A stretch of 64,000 nucleotides of DNA from Candidatus Chlorohelix allophototropha. Lineage in GTDB: Bacteria > Chloroflexota > Chloroflexia > Chloroheliales > Chloroheliaceae. The stretch spans positions 2,408,934 through 2,472,933 of the forward strand of contig NZ_CP128399.1 in the NCBI RefSeq assembly GCF_030389965.1, written 5' to 3'. The position numbers were made by a program, and so were the translations under genes. Shown piece by piece: positions 9,801 through 16,177 of this stretch. The notes under the pieces were generated by a model. The model was not told where the DNA came from, did no database searches, and saw only the letters and a list, made by a program, of their open reading frames with translations. The first letter of the stretch is position 1. The number at the start of each line of letters is the position of its first letter.

Positions 9801-9869
9801 GCAGCAGTCACGGTAAGCGGTGAGCCTTCTTTTGTCGCCTCCGCCGATTTCGTAGAATCCGAGCCATGA
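6867..9869 (+). CDS. Membrane Ser/Thr protein kinase with Pro-rich repeat linker and extracytoplasmic domains
   Basis: A 1000-residue PknB-like (Hanks-type) kinase. Domains in order: kinase domain at about 1-275, with glycine loop GVGVSSTVF, AIKVLK, catalytic loop HRDLKPANIM, DFGIAK and GTPYYMSPEQ; a Pro-rich linker of about 340 residues built from repeats (VQELINNDL, SGSNPPYNMQ, PPPIQGYN); one TM helix near 650 (PLWLLIVLGLFVLGG); a Thr-rich stretch; a helical TPR-like region at about 720-880; and a C-terminal beta-rich carboxypeptidase-regulatory-like module (AGATVRVSTGG). All catalytic residues are intact. ATG 6867 is preferred because AGGAG lies upstream and the conserved fold begins there; ATG 6819 would add 16 residues. 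The outside part lacks PASTA repeats, so wall sensing of PknB type is not indicated. A terminator follows. Confidence 0.9.
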   Translation: MIGSLLKGRYRIVNQIGVGVSSTVFEADDIQTGTRVAIKVLKPELNQNLTFLQRFRRETRTTQSISSPYIVKVYDYDVQDGHNYIVMELVRGKTLRQLLDEKSPLPIIQSLRYTIQILDGATEAHRAGIVHRDLKPANIMVTQDGTVKVMDFGIAKDAAMTSITSDGSVIGTPYYMSPEQVKGLSVDPRSDVYAIGAILYEMLTGVPPFESESTYAIITMHIEKPPTPLNVVNNNIPMLLNAMVLKALAKRPEDRYQNASEMAYALRLYPGVTSEAARTADGPTVPIPHLYMPHPPAQSAPPPFVQELINNDLTSRPDMQAPPIQNYNPTPSPYAQPSVPPSGSNPPYNMQVPPQYVRQNQPPPFVQELINNDLTNRADMQTPPKNGTPPPPYMQTPPPSGSNPPYNMQVPPQYAQTPPPPSGSNPPYNMQVPPQYAQQNQPPPFVQELIGNDYTIRPGMQAPQPVQEQIKKEPTPPPVGYNPTPPPPIQNYNQTPPPNGQASMPTVPMPLVGRTPTPPPPIQGYNPTPPPIQGYNPTPQPIGYNPTPLPPIQGYNQTPPPAAQSPIPAGAQSPIPPAIQARTPTPPPIPGVSGYGKIPAPPPNKKKQAVPLWLLIVLGLFVLGGAIALIIVLASSNGSNTVAQNTTALPVPTIPSTSSGTTTGAQATTATTTATTTAEQTALVATTAGASPTPDPDNTAFNAASAALQAKDWKTAISLLEGLAAHNFKTAEVNDRLKLAYCSYGREQLGAADPSELQVMLEKCLALDPNNTEAKDAYDRIKSYREGAIFASQSNWAAAIPPLEKVYALDVNFRDTGALLFNAYRQYLGALTDLRSYNDALKVCDKARQMTNGADYSQIDASCKRVQQLAAPTVPAPTPKRAPTATPRTCFSNFFAYNVGQPGVNNVADLGSSAITGLVINRNKGAIAGATVRVSTGGFSFTTQTDGGGRYRIGGLGKGAWNVVVIAAPGYSICTSLSAAVTVSGEPSFVASADFVESEP
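7770..8220 (+). repeat. Nearly identical coding repeats in the kinase linker
   Basis: A block of about 60 bases containing TTTGTGCAGGAGCTAATC recurs at about 7921 and 8161, almost base for base, with a diverged copy near 7770. A second unit starting TTCTGGCTCGAACCCGCC occurs near 7890, 8061 and 8130. Identity at the DNA level, including synonymous positions, points to recent duplication inside the gene rather than selection on the protein alone. Shorter PPPIQGYN-coding units continue to about 8540. Confidence 0.75.
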
Positions 9870-9913
9870 TAAAACACGCCGTTTGATTTGAGGCGTTTAA
9901 GAAATAGAAGCAG

Positions 9914-9942
9914 GCAAGGGGCATAAAGTTCCTTGCTTTTTT
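9914..9942 (+). terminator. Rho-independent terminator after the kinase gene
   Basis: GCAAGG pairs with CCTTGC around an 11-base loop and is followed directly by six T residues, 45 bp after the kinase stop. Confidence 0.7.
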
Positions 9943-10248
9943 GTTTGCCCTGAATCCATACTGTAAATGTAGTTGTACAATTGTAGTAAATCCCGCGTTT
10001 TATCTAAACAGCAGCCCTTTTGAGGTGCTCAAATACTAGAGAGCTTTATGGATAATAGAAAAGGCTGTAGCATCCTCGAATTGTAGTATAAACTACTAAA
10101 AATCAGTGAATATGCTATATAAACTGATGAATAACTCACTTTTTAAAGCCCAACCGGGCGATTGCTAAATAAGCCGTTGCGCAAGTGCATTTCTTTAGTT
10201 GGATTCAACTCCGGTCGCATATCTGAAAAGAAACAAAGTGAGGTAAAA
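9943..10248. other. Intergenic region before the DoxX-like gene
   Basis: About 300 bp, AT-rich, lying after the kinase terminator. No RNA gene or repeat is evident. Its last 87 bases are open in the frame of the next gene and could be coding if the TTG at 10162 were used. Confidence 0.4.
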
Positions 10249-10866
10249 TTGGTTAAGCAAACAAGTGACAAGGTAGCATCCCAACAGGTTGATACATTAG
10301 TAGAGCACGAAGTTGAAACCACGCTTGAGGGAAAGCTTACACCGGAGATGGTGGAACAGTTCCAGAAAGAGGTTTTTGCTTGGAAAAAGGCTTACTTTAA
10401 ACGCCACCCTATAAAAGGCGCGTTGATCGCAGCTTTTGTGACATTGCGTATTTTCTACGGTTTATTCTTTCTGTATGCTTTTTACCAGAAATTCTCAAAA
10501 CGTTGGATGACTACGGATACTATGCAGAAACATTTCCGACAGCGTTATGAAGAATTAGAACCAAATTCATTCTCGGCGCGCTATCTGAAATTTTTTGGTC
10601 TCCCCTTCTACAAACCAATTGCTTGGGTTTTGGTGCCTAGCCAATTAATAATTGCGCTGAACATGGTCTCTGGAACTGCTACAAGGAAAACCGGAGTTTT
10701 ATCACTCTTTATACTATTGAATATTGCTGCGGGTGGTTACGGCAATCCCACCTTACCTCCGTTCATAGTAAACGCTATCTTTCTGTCAGTATTGCCCTCC
10801 GGTCAATGGCTAGGATTTGACCGAAAGCTTCACGAACGGTACCCAAACAATTCTTTGTTCGTTTAG
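10249..10866 (+). CDS. DoxX-like integral membrane protein
   Basis: About 205 residues. A charged N-terminal part of about 60 residues precedes four hydrophobic segments; the stretch LRIFYGLFFLYAFYQKFSKR and the later FGLPFYKP...VPSQLIIAL are typical of DoxX/TQO-small-subunit-like membrane proteins, some of which take part in thiosulfate-quinone oxidoreduction or redox stress responses. Function here is not determined. The frame opens at a TTG at 10162 with no ribosome binding site; the TTG at 10249 has AGGT four bases upstream and is preferred, though weakly, so the N-terminus is uncertain. It stands alone, followed by a large inverted repeat. Confidence 0.6.
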   Translation: MVKQTSDKVASQQVDTLVEHEVETTLEGKLTPEMVEQFQKEVFAWKKAYFKRHPIKGALIAAFVTLRIFYGLFFLYAFYQKFSKRWMTTDTMQKHFRQRYEELEPNSFSARYLKFFGLPFYKPIAWVLVPSQLIIALNMVSGTATRKTGVLSLFILLNIAAGGYGNPTLPPFIVNAIFLSVLPSGQWLGFDRKLHERYPNNSLFV

Positions 10867-10922
10867 AAGCTAAAGCGCGGGGACGGTTCTATTCGCCCGA
10901 CGCTACTACTAAGCAGAGCGTC

Positions 10923-10972
10923 TTACTTCCCAACCAAAGCTCTGTTATTATTTTTCTTAGGTTGGGAAGTAA
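10923..10972. repeat. 13-bp perfect inverted repeat downstream of the DoxX-like gene
   Basis: TTACTTCCCAACC and GGTTGGGAAGTAA are perfect complements separated by 24 bases, between the ends of two convergent genes. T-rich sequence follows on the plus side. It may be a bidirectional terminator or the remnant of a small mobile repeat; I saw no second copy in the window. Confidence 0.55.
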
Positions 10973-11042
10973 TTTGATTTTTCGCGATACTGTACCGGGC
11001 AAGAACAACATAGTTGGGGAATAGATAGGAAGATTACGCCTC

Positions 11043-11567
11043 TTACAGATCTAACATTAGCGGTTTTAAAATGGCTTTTTCGTGCTGAAGCAACCAGCGT
11101 TTGCGCTCAAGCCCGCCCGCATAGCCGGTAAGGGTGGCGTTTGCCCCGATTACTCTGTGGCAGGGTATCACAATTGCGATAGGGTTAAGCGAATTTGCCA
11201 AACCAACTGCGCGTGCTGCGTTGGGCTTACCCAATTTTGCCGCCACTTTGCCGTAAGAGGCAACTTCTCCCGCCGGTATATCTCGCAAGGCTGCCCATAC
11301 CATTTGTTGAAAAGGTGTGCCGCCGGGATTTACGAGGATTGAATTAAGGCAATTAAAGTCTCCCGCTAGATAAGCGCGTAATAAACTGCTGAAACCACAC
11401 GGGTCGGGACTTTCTTGAAGTTGGGTATTTTCGTAGCGTTGTTGCAACAATTTGAACATACGTGCCTCATAGCCGGTATAATCCAGTGCGCACAGGCGGT
11501 TGTTCTCTACTACGATTATTATTTCTCCAATTGGAGAATCTATTCGATCAACCAACAAGTTAGGCAA
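11043..11567 (-). CDS. ogt: Methylated-DNA-[protein]-cysteine S-methyltransferase
   Basis: A 174-residue suicide DNA repair protein that removes alkyl groups from O6-alkylguanine onto its own cysteine. The active-site motif IPCHRVIG with its acceptor Cys is present, preceded by the helix-turn-helix DNA-binding part (PAGEVASYGKVAAKLG, AARAVG with the arginine finger) and followed by YAGGLERKRWLL. Length matches the Ogt/MGMT family without an Ada N-terminal regulatory domain. Single gene on the minus strand, convergent with the DoxX-like gene. Confidence 0.93.
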   Translation of the reverse strand: MPNLLVDRIDSPIGEIIIVVENNRLCALDYTGYEARMFKLLQQRYENTQLQESPDPCGFSSLLRAYLAGDFNCLNSILVNPGGTPFQQMVWAALRDIPAGEVASYGKVAAKLGKPNAARAVGLANSLNPIAIVIPCHRVIGANATLTGYAGGLERKRWLLQHEKAILKPLMLDL

Positions 11568-11680
11568 AACTCACATCCCCACAAAACATTGCAAAATAGA
11601 ACGCTAGGGCAGTATAAGTCATTCCTGAATGTTAGTAAAACTAGCTGTTGTATAGGAAATAAGTACCGCATGTTTCAAAT

Positions 11681-11709
11681 TTGATTAAAGGAAAGTTATA
11701 ATGTATAAA
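11681..11709 (+). promoter_or_regulatory. Promoter of the Nif11-type peptide gene
   Basis: TTGATT at 11681-11686, a 17-base spacer and TATAAA at 11704-11709 give a good sigma-70-type promoter about 40 bases before the start codon. An overlapping TATAAT at 11697-11702 offers a second -10. Confidence 0.5.
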
Positions 11710-11749
11710 ATGTGCCGTAATTGAATTTGATAGATAAAGGAGTTAATTA

Positions 11750-12043
11750 ATGTCGGGAGAAAATGCTTTCTCTTTTTTGCGTAGAATTGGTACTGACCTT
11801 GCACTCCAGAAGAAATTGATAAATCGCGGCAACTTCGGACCTGAGGTTTTGCTCGAAATAGCGGCGGAAGAGGGTTTTGTTTTCAACCTCGATGATTGGT
11901 TAACAGCAGTACACGCTATTTACGGGGAAACTGAAGAACTATCTGAAGATGCGCTTGAACAGGTTGCGGGCGGTAACTTCGATCTTTATAACAACAGCGC
12001 AGTTCAAAAAATCGTCAAGGTTAGCTATAACTGGATAAAATAG
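11750..12043 (+). CDS. Nif11-type RiPP precursor peptide
   Basis: A 97-residue peptide. Residues 1-75 match a Nif11-like leader: an amphipathic helical start (ENAFSFLRRIGTDLALQKKL), the central EEGFVFNLDDW element and an acidic helix ending in LSEDALEQVAGG. The Gly-Gly is the expected cleavage point for a C39-protease exporter. The remaining 22 residues (core, beginning NFDLYNN) hold no Cys, so a lanthipeptide core is unlikely; two Tyr, a Trp and several Asn/Ser/Lys are present. AAAGGAG lies 7 bases before the ATG, and a good promoter precedes it. No modifying enzyme or exporter lies in the window, so the peptide is an orphan here. It could also be a diverged nitrogen-fixation-associated Nif11 protein without a RiPP role, but the GG motif argues for a precursor. 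Confidence 0.75.
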   Translation: MSGENAFSFLRRIGTDLALQKKLINRGNFGPEVLLEIAAEEGFVFNLDDWLTAVHAIYGETEELSEDALEQVAGGNFDLYNNSAVQKIVKVSYNWIK

Positions 12044-12078
12044 CCCAATCCGATTTAATACTTCTGTGAGAGGGCTTA

Positions 12079-12768
12079 TTACAGGAAAGTTTGCAACTTC
12101 TCTTGGTCTTTAATCAATATGTAGCCTCGTTTCGCCTCAATTGCACCCGCTTTTTGCATAGTACGCAAAGCACGTCCCACCATTTCACGTACTGTTCCCG
12201 CCATCGCCGCCATTTGCTGTTGGGTAAATTGGCTGGTGACTTGCTCGCTTATGCCCACACCCAATATCGGCTCTTCTCCTAAACGATTCAGCAGAAGCTT
12301 TGCCACTCGCGCCGAAACCTGTTTCAGCGAGACTTCCGCGATAAGGGTGGTCAGATGTCGCAAGCGTGCCGAAAACACTTTTGCCACCGCGCGCGCCACC
12401 GCTGGTTCGGTTTCCAACAAGGTTCTGACCGTTTCTGCCGGTACTATCCAGATAGTACAATCATCAACCGCATCGACACTAGCCGGATTCTGCCCTCCAT
12501 CAAAAACGGGTACTTCATTAAAAGAGGTTCCTGCCCCCGCCAATCTTAAAACTTGCTCGCGACCACCCGGTTCAGCCTTGAAAATGCGAACGCGCCCCTT
12601 CACCACGTAATATAAGCCTCGGCAAGGTTCTCCCTCAAGAAAAAGTATTTGCCCTGCCTCATATTTTTCCTCATAGGTGGTTGCCGCCAATCTTTCCAGC
12701 GTAAGACTATCCGTCTCTAACCCGGCAAAGAATGGAATACCTCTAAGCAACTCCTTATTGCTCACCAT
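12079..12768 (-). CDS. Crp/Fnr family transcriptional regulator
   Basis: A 229-residue regulator with an N-terminal cyclic-nucleotide-binding-like beta-roll (about 10-130; GQILFLEGEPCRGLYYV) and a C-terminal winged helix-turn-helix (about 150-225; FTQQQMAAMAGTVREMVGRAL). There is no N-terminal cysteine cluster, so it is not an oxygen-sensing Fnr with a 4Fe-4S cluster; the effector could be a nucleotide, heme or none. It is divergent from a hemerythrin and a ferredoxin gene across a 115-bp gap, which suggests it controls them. Confidence 0.9.
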   Translation of the reverse strand: MVSNKELLRGIPFFAGLETDSLTLERLAATTYEEKYEAGQILFLEGEPCRGLYYVVKGRVRIFKAEPGGREQVLRLAGAGTSFNEVPVFDGGQNPASVDAVDDCTIWIVPAETVRTLLETEPAVARAVAKVFSARLRHLTTLIAEVSLKQVSARVAKLLLNRLGEEPILGVGISEQVTSQFTQQQMAAMAGTVREMVGRALRTMQKAGAIEAKRGYILIKDQEKLQTFL

Positions 12769-12883
12769 AACTCAATCTCTTTTACAAATAATTAGCTAAG
12801 CGACTTTTGTCCTATTCATCAGGCGCTTATGAATATATAGTTACCTTAAGTTTATCAGGTTTTAACAAATATTGGAGGAAAAG

Positions 12884-13465
12884 ATGTTGCTTAATTCTAT
12901 AAATAAAGGTGTAGCTACCGGCGTTCTGCGTGAAGAACATGAAGCTATATTAAAAGTAATGGGCTTCTTTGATAAAGCGCTCGACCGACTCGAAGCTACT
13001 AAGCCTGTTCCCCTAGATTTTCTTGAGGGAATTGTGGAATTTTTCAGCTTGTTTGCAGACAGATGCCATCACACTAAAGAAGAAGAAGTACTGTTCCCAA
13101 TGATGGAAAGTTTCGGTATCCCAAGAGAGAACGGACCAATCGGGGTAATGTTGAATGAGCATACCTTAGGACGTGACTATGTGCGCCAAATCGGTGAAGG
13201 CGTTGCACGGCTGCAATCTGGAGATAATAGCGGCAACGCGCTACTAATTACCGCCGGAACTAGTTATAGTCGTCTGCTGCGGGAACATATCTTGAAAGAA
13301 AATCAGGTTCTTTTTATGCTGGCGGATAATGTTCTGGATGCCACCATTCAGGCAAAGGCGTTGGCGCAATTCGAGAAACTGGAAGTGGAAAAGATGGGCG
13401 AAGGTACTCATGAACGGTTGCATGCCCGGATTGATATTATGGAACAGCAAGCCTCAAACTGGTAA
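12884..13465 (+). CDS. Hemerythrin HHE-domain protein
   Basis: A 193-residue four-helix-bundle protein expected to bind a di-iron centre and handle O2, NO or iron. Candidate ligands are in the order seen in bacterial hemerythrin-like proteins: His in REEHEAI, the HH-x4-E of CHHTKEEEVLFP, His in NEHTLGRDY, and HILKENQVLF. ATG 12884 is chosen because GGAGG lies 5-10 bases upstream; the longer frame starts at a TTG that is part of that site. It is 15 bp from a ferredoxin gene and divergent from a Crp-type regulator. Resembles Hr-like proteins associated with nitrosative stress, but sequence cannot separate the roles. Confidence 0.85.
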   Translation: MLLNSINKGVATGVLREEHEAILKVMGFFDKALDRLEATKPVPLDFLEGIVEFFSLFADRCHHTKEEEVLFPMMESFGIPRENGPIGVMLNEHTLGRDYVRQIGEGVARLQSGDNSGNALLITAGTSYSRLLREHILKENQVLFMLADNVLDATIQAKALAQFEKLEVEKMGEGTHERLHARIDIMEQQASNW

Positions 13466-13480
13466 CGGAGTGACCTTTTT

Positions 13481-13786
13481 ATGGCTTATGTAATTACGCA
13501 AGCTTGCCTAGATGTAAAAGAGCGTGCCTGTGTGAGTGTTTGTCCAGTAGATTGCATCTATGAGGGTGACGAATCAGATCGGATGCTCTTTATTCACCCT
13601 GAGCAGTGTATTAATTGCGGAGCTTGCGAAATGGAATGCCCTCATTTTGCCATTTATTCTGAGGAGGATGTGCCTGAAAAATTGAGGGCTTTTGTTACTA
13701 TCCAGCGACTCTTTTTTGAGGAACCAGCTAAAGCGCGGGAAGAGCTTAACCGTCTTTATCCACGTTCTAGTTGCGGTGTTCTCTAA
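13481..13786 (+). CDS. 7Fe-type ferredoxin
   Basis: A 101-residue ferredoxin with eight cysteines at 9, 17, 21, 25, 43, 46, 49 and 53. The spacing is the same as in FdxA-type 7Fe ferredoxins, where the first, second and last cysteines hold a 3Fe-4S cluster, the third and those of CINCGAC hold a 4Fe-4S cluster and the fourth is free. [10 protein letters not shown] and [11 protein letters not shown] are family signatures. It starts 15 bp after the hemerythrin stop and probably supplies electrons in the same stress response or di-iron chemistry. A strong terminator follows. Confidence 0.93.
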   Translation: MAYVITQACLDVKERACVSVCPVDCIYEGDESDRMLFIHPEQCINCGACEMECPHFAIYSEEDVPEKLRAFVTIQRLFFEEPAKAREELNRLYPRSSCGVL

Positions 13787-13841
13787 TGAGCTTGCGCTGA
13801 CTATTTTGGACTAATTACTGCTGTGAAGTTTCCATATTAAC

Positions 13842-13880
13842 AATAATGAGGTGGATTCAAGCCATCTCATTATTTATTTT
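13842..13880 (+). terminator. Terminator after the ferredoxin gene
   Basis: AATAATGAGGTGG pairs with CCATCTCATTATT (13 bp with one G-U) around a 7-base loop and is followed by a T-rich stretch. It separates the hemerythrin-ferredoxin unit from the convergent Kai operon. Confidence 0.7.
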
Positions 13881-13948
13881 TAGCACTATATGGGAGAACT
13901 AGACTCAGTTTTAGGTAATTAAAGTGCCTGAGTTGTTACAGATAAATA

Positions 13949-16159
13949 CTAATTATCTAAAGCTACCCTGAGTATCTTTGCTAGAGATTTGAAAGTATAT
14001 GGTTTGGGAAGAAATTGTGTTTTATTATCGAAATTTGTAGTATTGTTAACCATTTCAATACTATAGCCGCTGGTAAAGATAACGTTTACATCGTTGTCTT
14101 TCTCACGAATTTTTTCTACTAGATCAATGCCACTAATACCACCGGGCATTATTATATCGGTCAGTATCAAATCAATCTCTTTTTTATGTTCTTCCCACAA
14201 CTTCATGGCGCTTGTTGCATTTTGGGCTTCCAAAATTTTGTAGCCGAGTTTTATTAAAATGCTTTTCACCATTGACAATACAATAACTTCATCTTCAACT
14301 AGAAGGATGGTTTCACTTCCACCTTTTACTAAAGAGTTATATTCTTTCTGCTGTTCATTTGTCAAAAGTTCACTATCAATAGGAACATAAATATTGAAAG
14401 TTGTGCCTTGTTCCAGCGTACTATAAACAGTTATCCAACCTTTATGCTGTTTTATGATGCCATAAACGGTGGATAAACCAAGCCCTGTACCTTTTCCCAG
14501 AGCTTTGGTGGTATAAAATGGTTCAAATATATGAGGCAATACCTCTGCACTAATGCCGCTTCCGGTATCGGATACGCTTAAGCAAACATGCTTACCTAAC
14601 TGAGCCTCAAGATTATAAGTAACGTACAAAGGGTCAATGTCAACCACTGAGGTTGTGATAATCAACTGCCCACCCTTTGGCATTGCATCGCGGGCGTTAA
14701 CAGCTAGGTTAAGCAAAACCTGCTGAAGCATTCCTTCATCGCCTCTAACCGACTGCAAATTTGGATAATAATTAACTCTTAAGGTAATATCCTCGCCGAT
14801 TACGCGCCTTAACATCTTACTCATTTGTTCTATTACATCATTTATATCAAGCAAAGAGGATTTCATTACCTGACGACGGCTGAAAGCAAGCAATTGCTGA
14901 GTAAGGTTAGCTGCGCGATTTGAAGCCAACGATACTTGATTTAAATATTCGATACCATCCGAATTTAAAGATTGAGTATTTACGGTAAGGTCGGTATAAC
15001 CCTGGATTGCCGTCAATATGTTATTAAAATCATGTGCCACACCGCCAGCTAATTGTCCAACCGATTCCATCTTCTGCGCTTGTCGCAATTGATTTTCTAG
15101 ATTTAATCTTTCGGTTATATCAAAAGCATAGGCATGTACCAGTTGTTTTTCCACTATTGGGAAAAATGACCAAGTAAATGTTTTCCCATCTATCACATAT
15201 TCTGGGGCGGTTATAGACTCATCGGTCTTCAAACAATTGAATACAATATTCTGCCATTTGGAAGGTAGTATTTCAGAGGGATGGTTCTTGTGTAATTCTC
15301 CGGTCAATCTTTCAGCCGCTTCGTTAAAATAGGATAATTCAGCATTTGAGGTAAATTCAATTACTGGGTTAGGGTTATAGCGTGGAAAAGCAGCAAGGCG
15401 ACTTGCCAATTCTTCGGCAAGCTTACGCTCGCTCAAATCAAGTGAAATACTTAATGCGCCTAAGAAAACATTTGAGTCCTTAACAGTGGAAATAATTGTA
15501 AAAGTCGGAATTATGACCCCGTCTTTTCTTCGCCTTGCCAGTTCACCTTCCCAACTTCCGCTATTCTCAACTTTCAGGCGAATTTCATCCTTAAGTTGTT
15601 GGCTAATATTATCACCGGGATATAGTAGCGCAAATAAATCGTTAGCTTGCAATGAGTTACCGGACAATTCATAAAATTCTTCGGCAAACTTATTCCAGTA
15701 AATAATCTTATATTGATTGTCGGTGGCTAACACCGCATTACGAACATTGTCAAGCAATGAGGCTTGAAATCTTATTTTTTCCTCGGCAGCTTTCCTCTGA
15801 GTAATATCTGTCATTACTGCCAGATAGGCGGGGCTTCCTTCCCATGAGGTTTCAATAATATTCAATTCGGCAATAGTTCGCGCACCATCTCTTTTCAGAA
15901 TATCAATTTCAGTAGTATCGCCTGAGAATACAGGGAAACCGAAAGGAAGACTGACAATATCCGATAGAGGGCGACCAAAAAGCTTTTCGGCTTGAGGGTT
16001 TGCAAACCTAACAAAACCTTCATGGTCTATTACCAAAACCGCGCTCAACAGCTTGTTTATAATATTCCTAAAGCGGTTCTCACTGGCAAGCAATTCGCTA
16101 TCATGTTGATCAAACTCAACGTTGAGATCATTCATTTTTTTGTTCAAGTAGTTGTGCAT
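13949..16159 (-). CDS. PAS-domain hybrid histidine kinase in the Kai operon
   Basis: A 736-residue cytoplasmic kinase without membrane segments. Three PAS domains are visible at about 25-120, 130-245 and 255-350, two ending in the usual DITQRK and DLSERK linkers. The dimerisation/phosphorylation helix has His376 in GGVAHDFNN, followed by a full HATPase domain (NLAVNARDAMP, DTGSGI, GKGTGLGLS). A C-terminal receiver from about 615 carries an acidic pair (LVEDE) and phospho-acceptor Asp in LTDIIMPGG. It begins 18 bp after kaiC, so it is probably translated from the same mRNA and is the obvious candidate for reading clock output. It has no KaiB-like sensor domain as in SasA. Confidence 0.88.
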   Translation of the reverse strand: MHNYLNKKMNDLNVEFDQHDSELLASENRFRNIINKLLSAVLVIDHEGFVRFANPQAEKLFGRPLSDIVSLPFGFPVFSGDTTEIDILKRDGARTIAELNIIETSWEGSPAYLAVMTDITQRKAAEEKIRFQASLLDNVRNAVLATDNQYKIIYWNKFAEEFYELSGNSLQANDLFALLYPGDNISQQLKDEIRLKVENSGSWEGELARRRKDGVIIPTFTIISTVKDSNVFLGALSISLDLSERKLAEELASRLAAFPRYNPNPVIEFTSNAELSYFNEAAERLTGELHKNHPSEILPSKWQNIVFNCLKTDESITAPEYVIDGKTFTWSFFPIVEKQLVHAYAFDITERLNLENQLRQAQKMESVGQLAGGVAHDFNNILTAIQGYTDLTVNTQSLNSDGIEYLNQVSLASNRAANLTQQLLAFSRRQVMKSSLLDINDVIEQMSKMLRRVIGEDITLRVNYYPNLQSVRGDEGMLQQVLLNLAVNARDAMPKGGQLIITTSVVDIDPLYVTYNLEAQLGKHVCLSVSDTGSGISAEVLPHIFEPFYTTKALGKGTGLGLSTVYGIIKQHKGWITVYSTLEQGTTFNIYVPIDSELLTNEQQKEYNSLVKGGSETILLVEDEVIVLSMVKSILIKLGYKILEAQNATSAMKLWEEHKKEIDLILTDIIMPGGISGIDLVEKIREKDNDVNVIFTSGYSIEMVNNTTNFDNKTQFLPKPYTFKSLAKILRVALDN

Positions 16160-16177
16160 GCTAATGGTATAATAATT

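Noticed and set aside
10867-10922. Possible tRNA-like GGTTC...CC after the DoxX-like gene
   Set aside because: No acceptor stem, D-arm or anticodon arm could be built around it.
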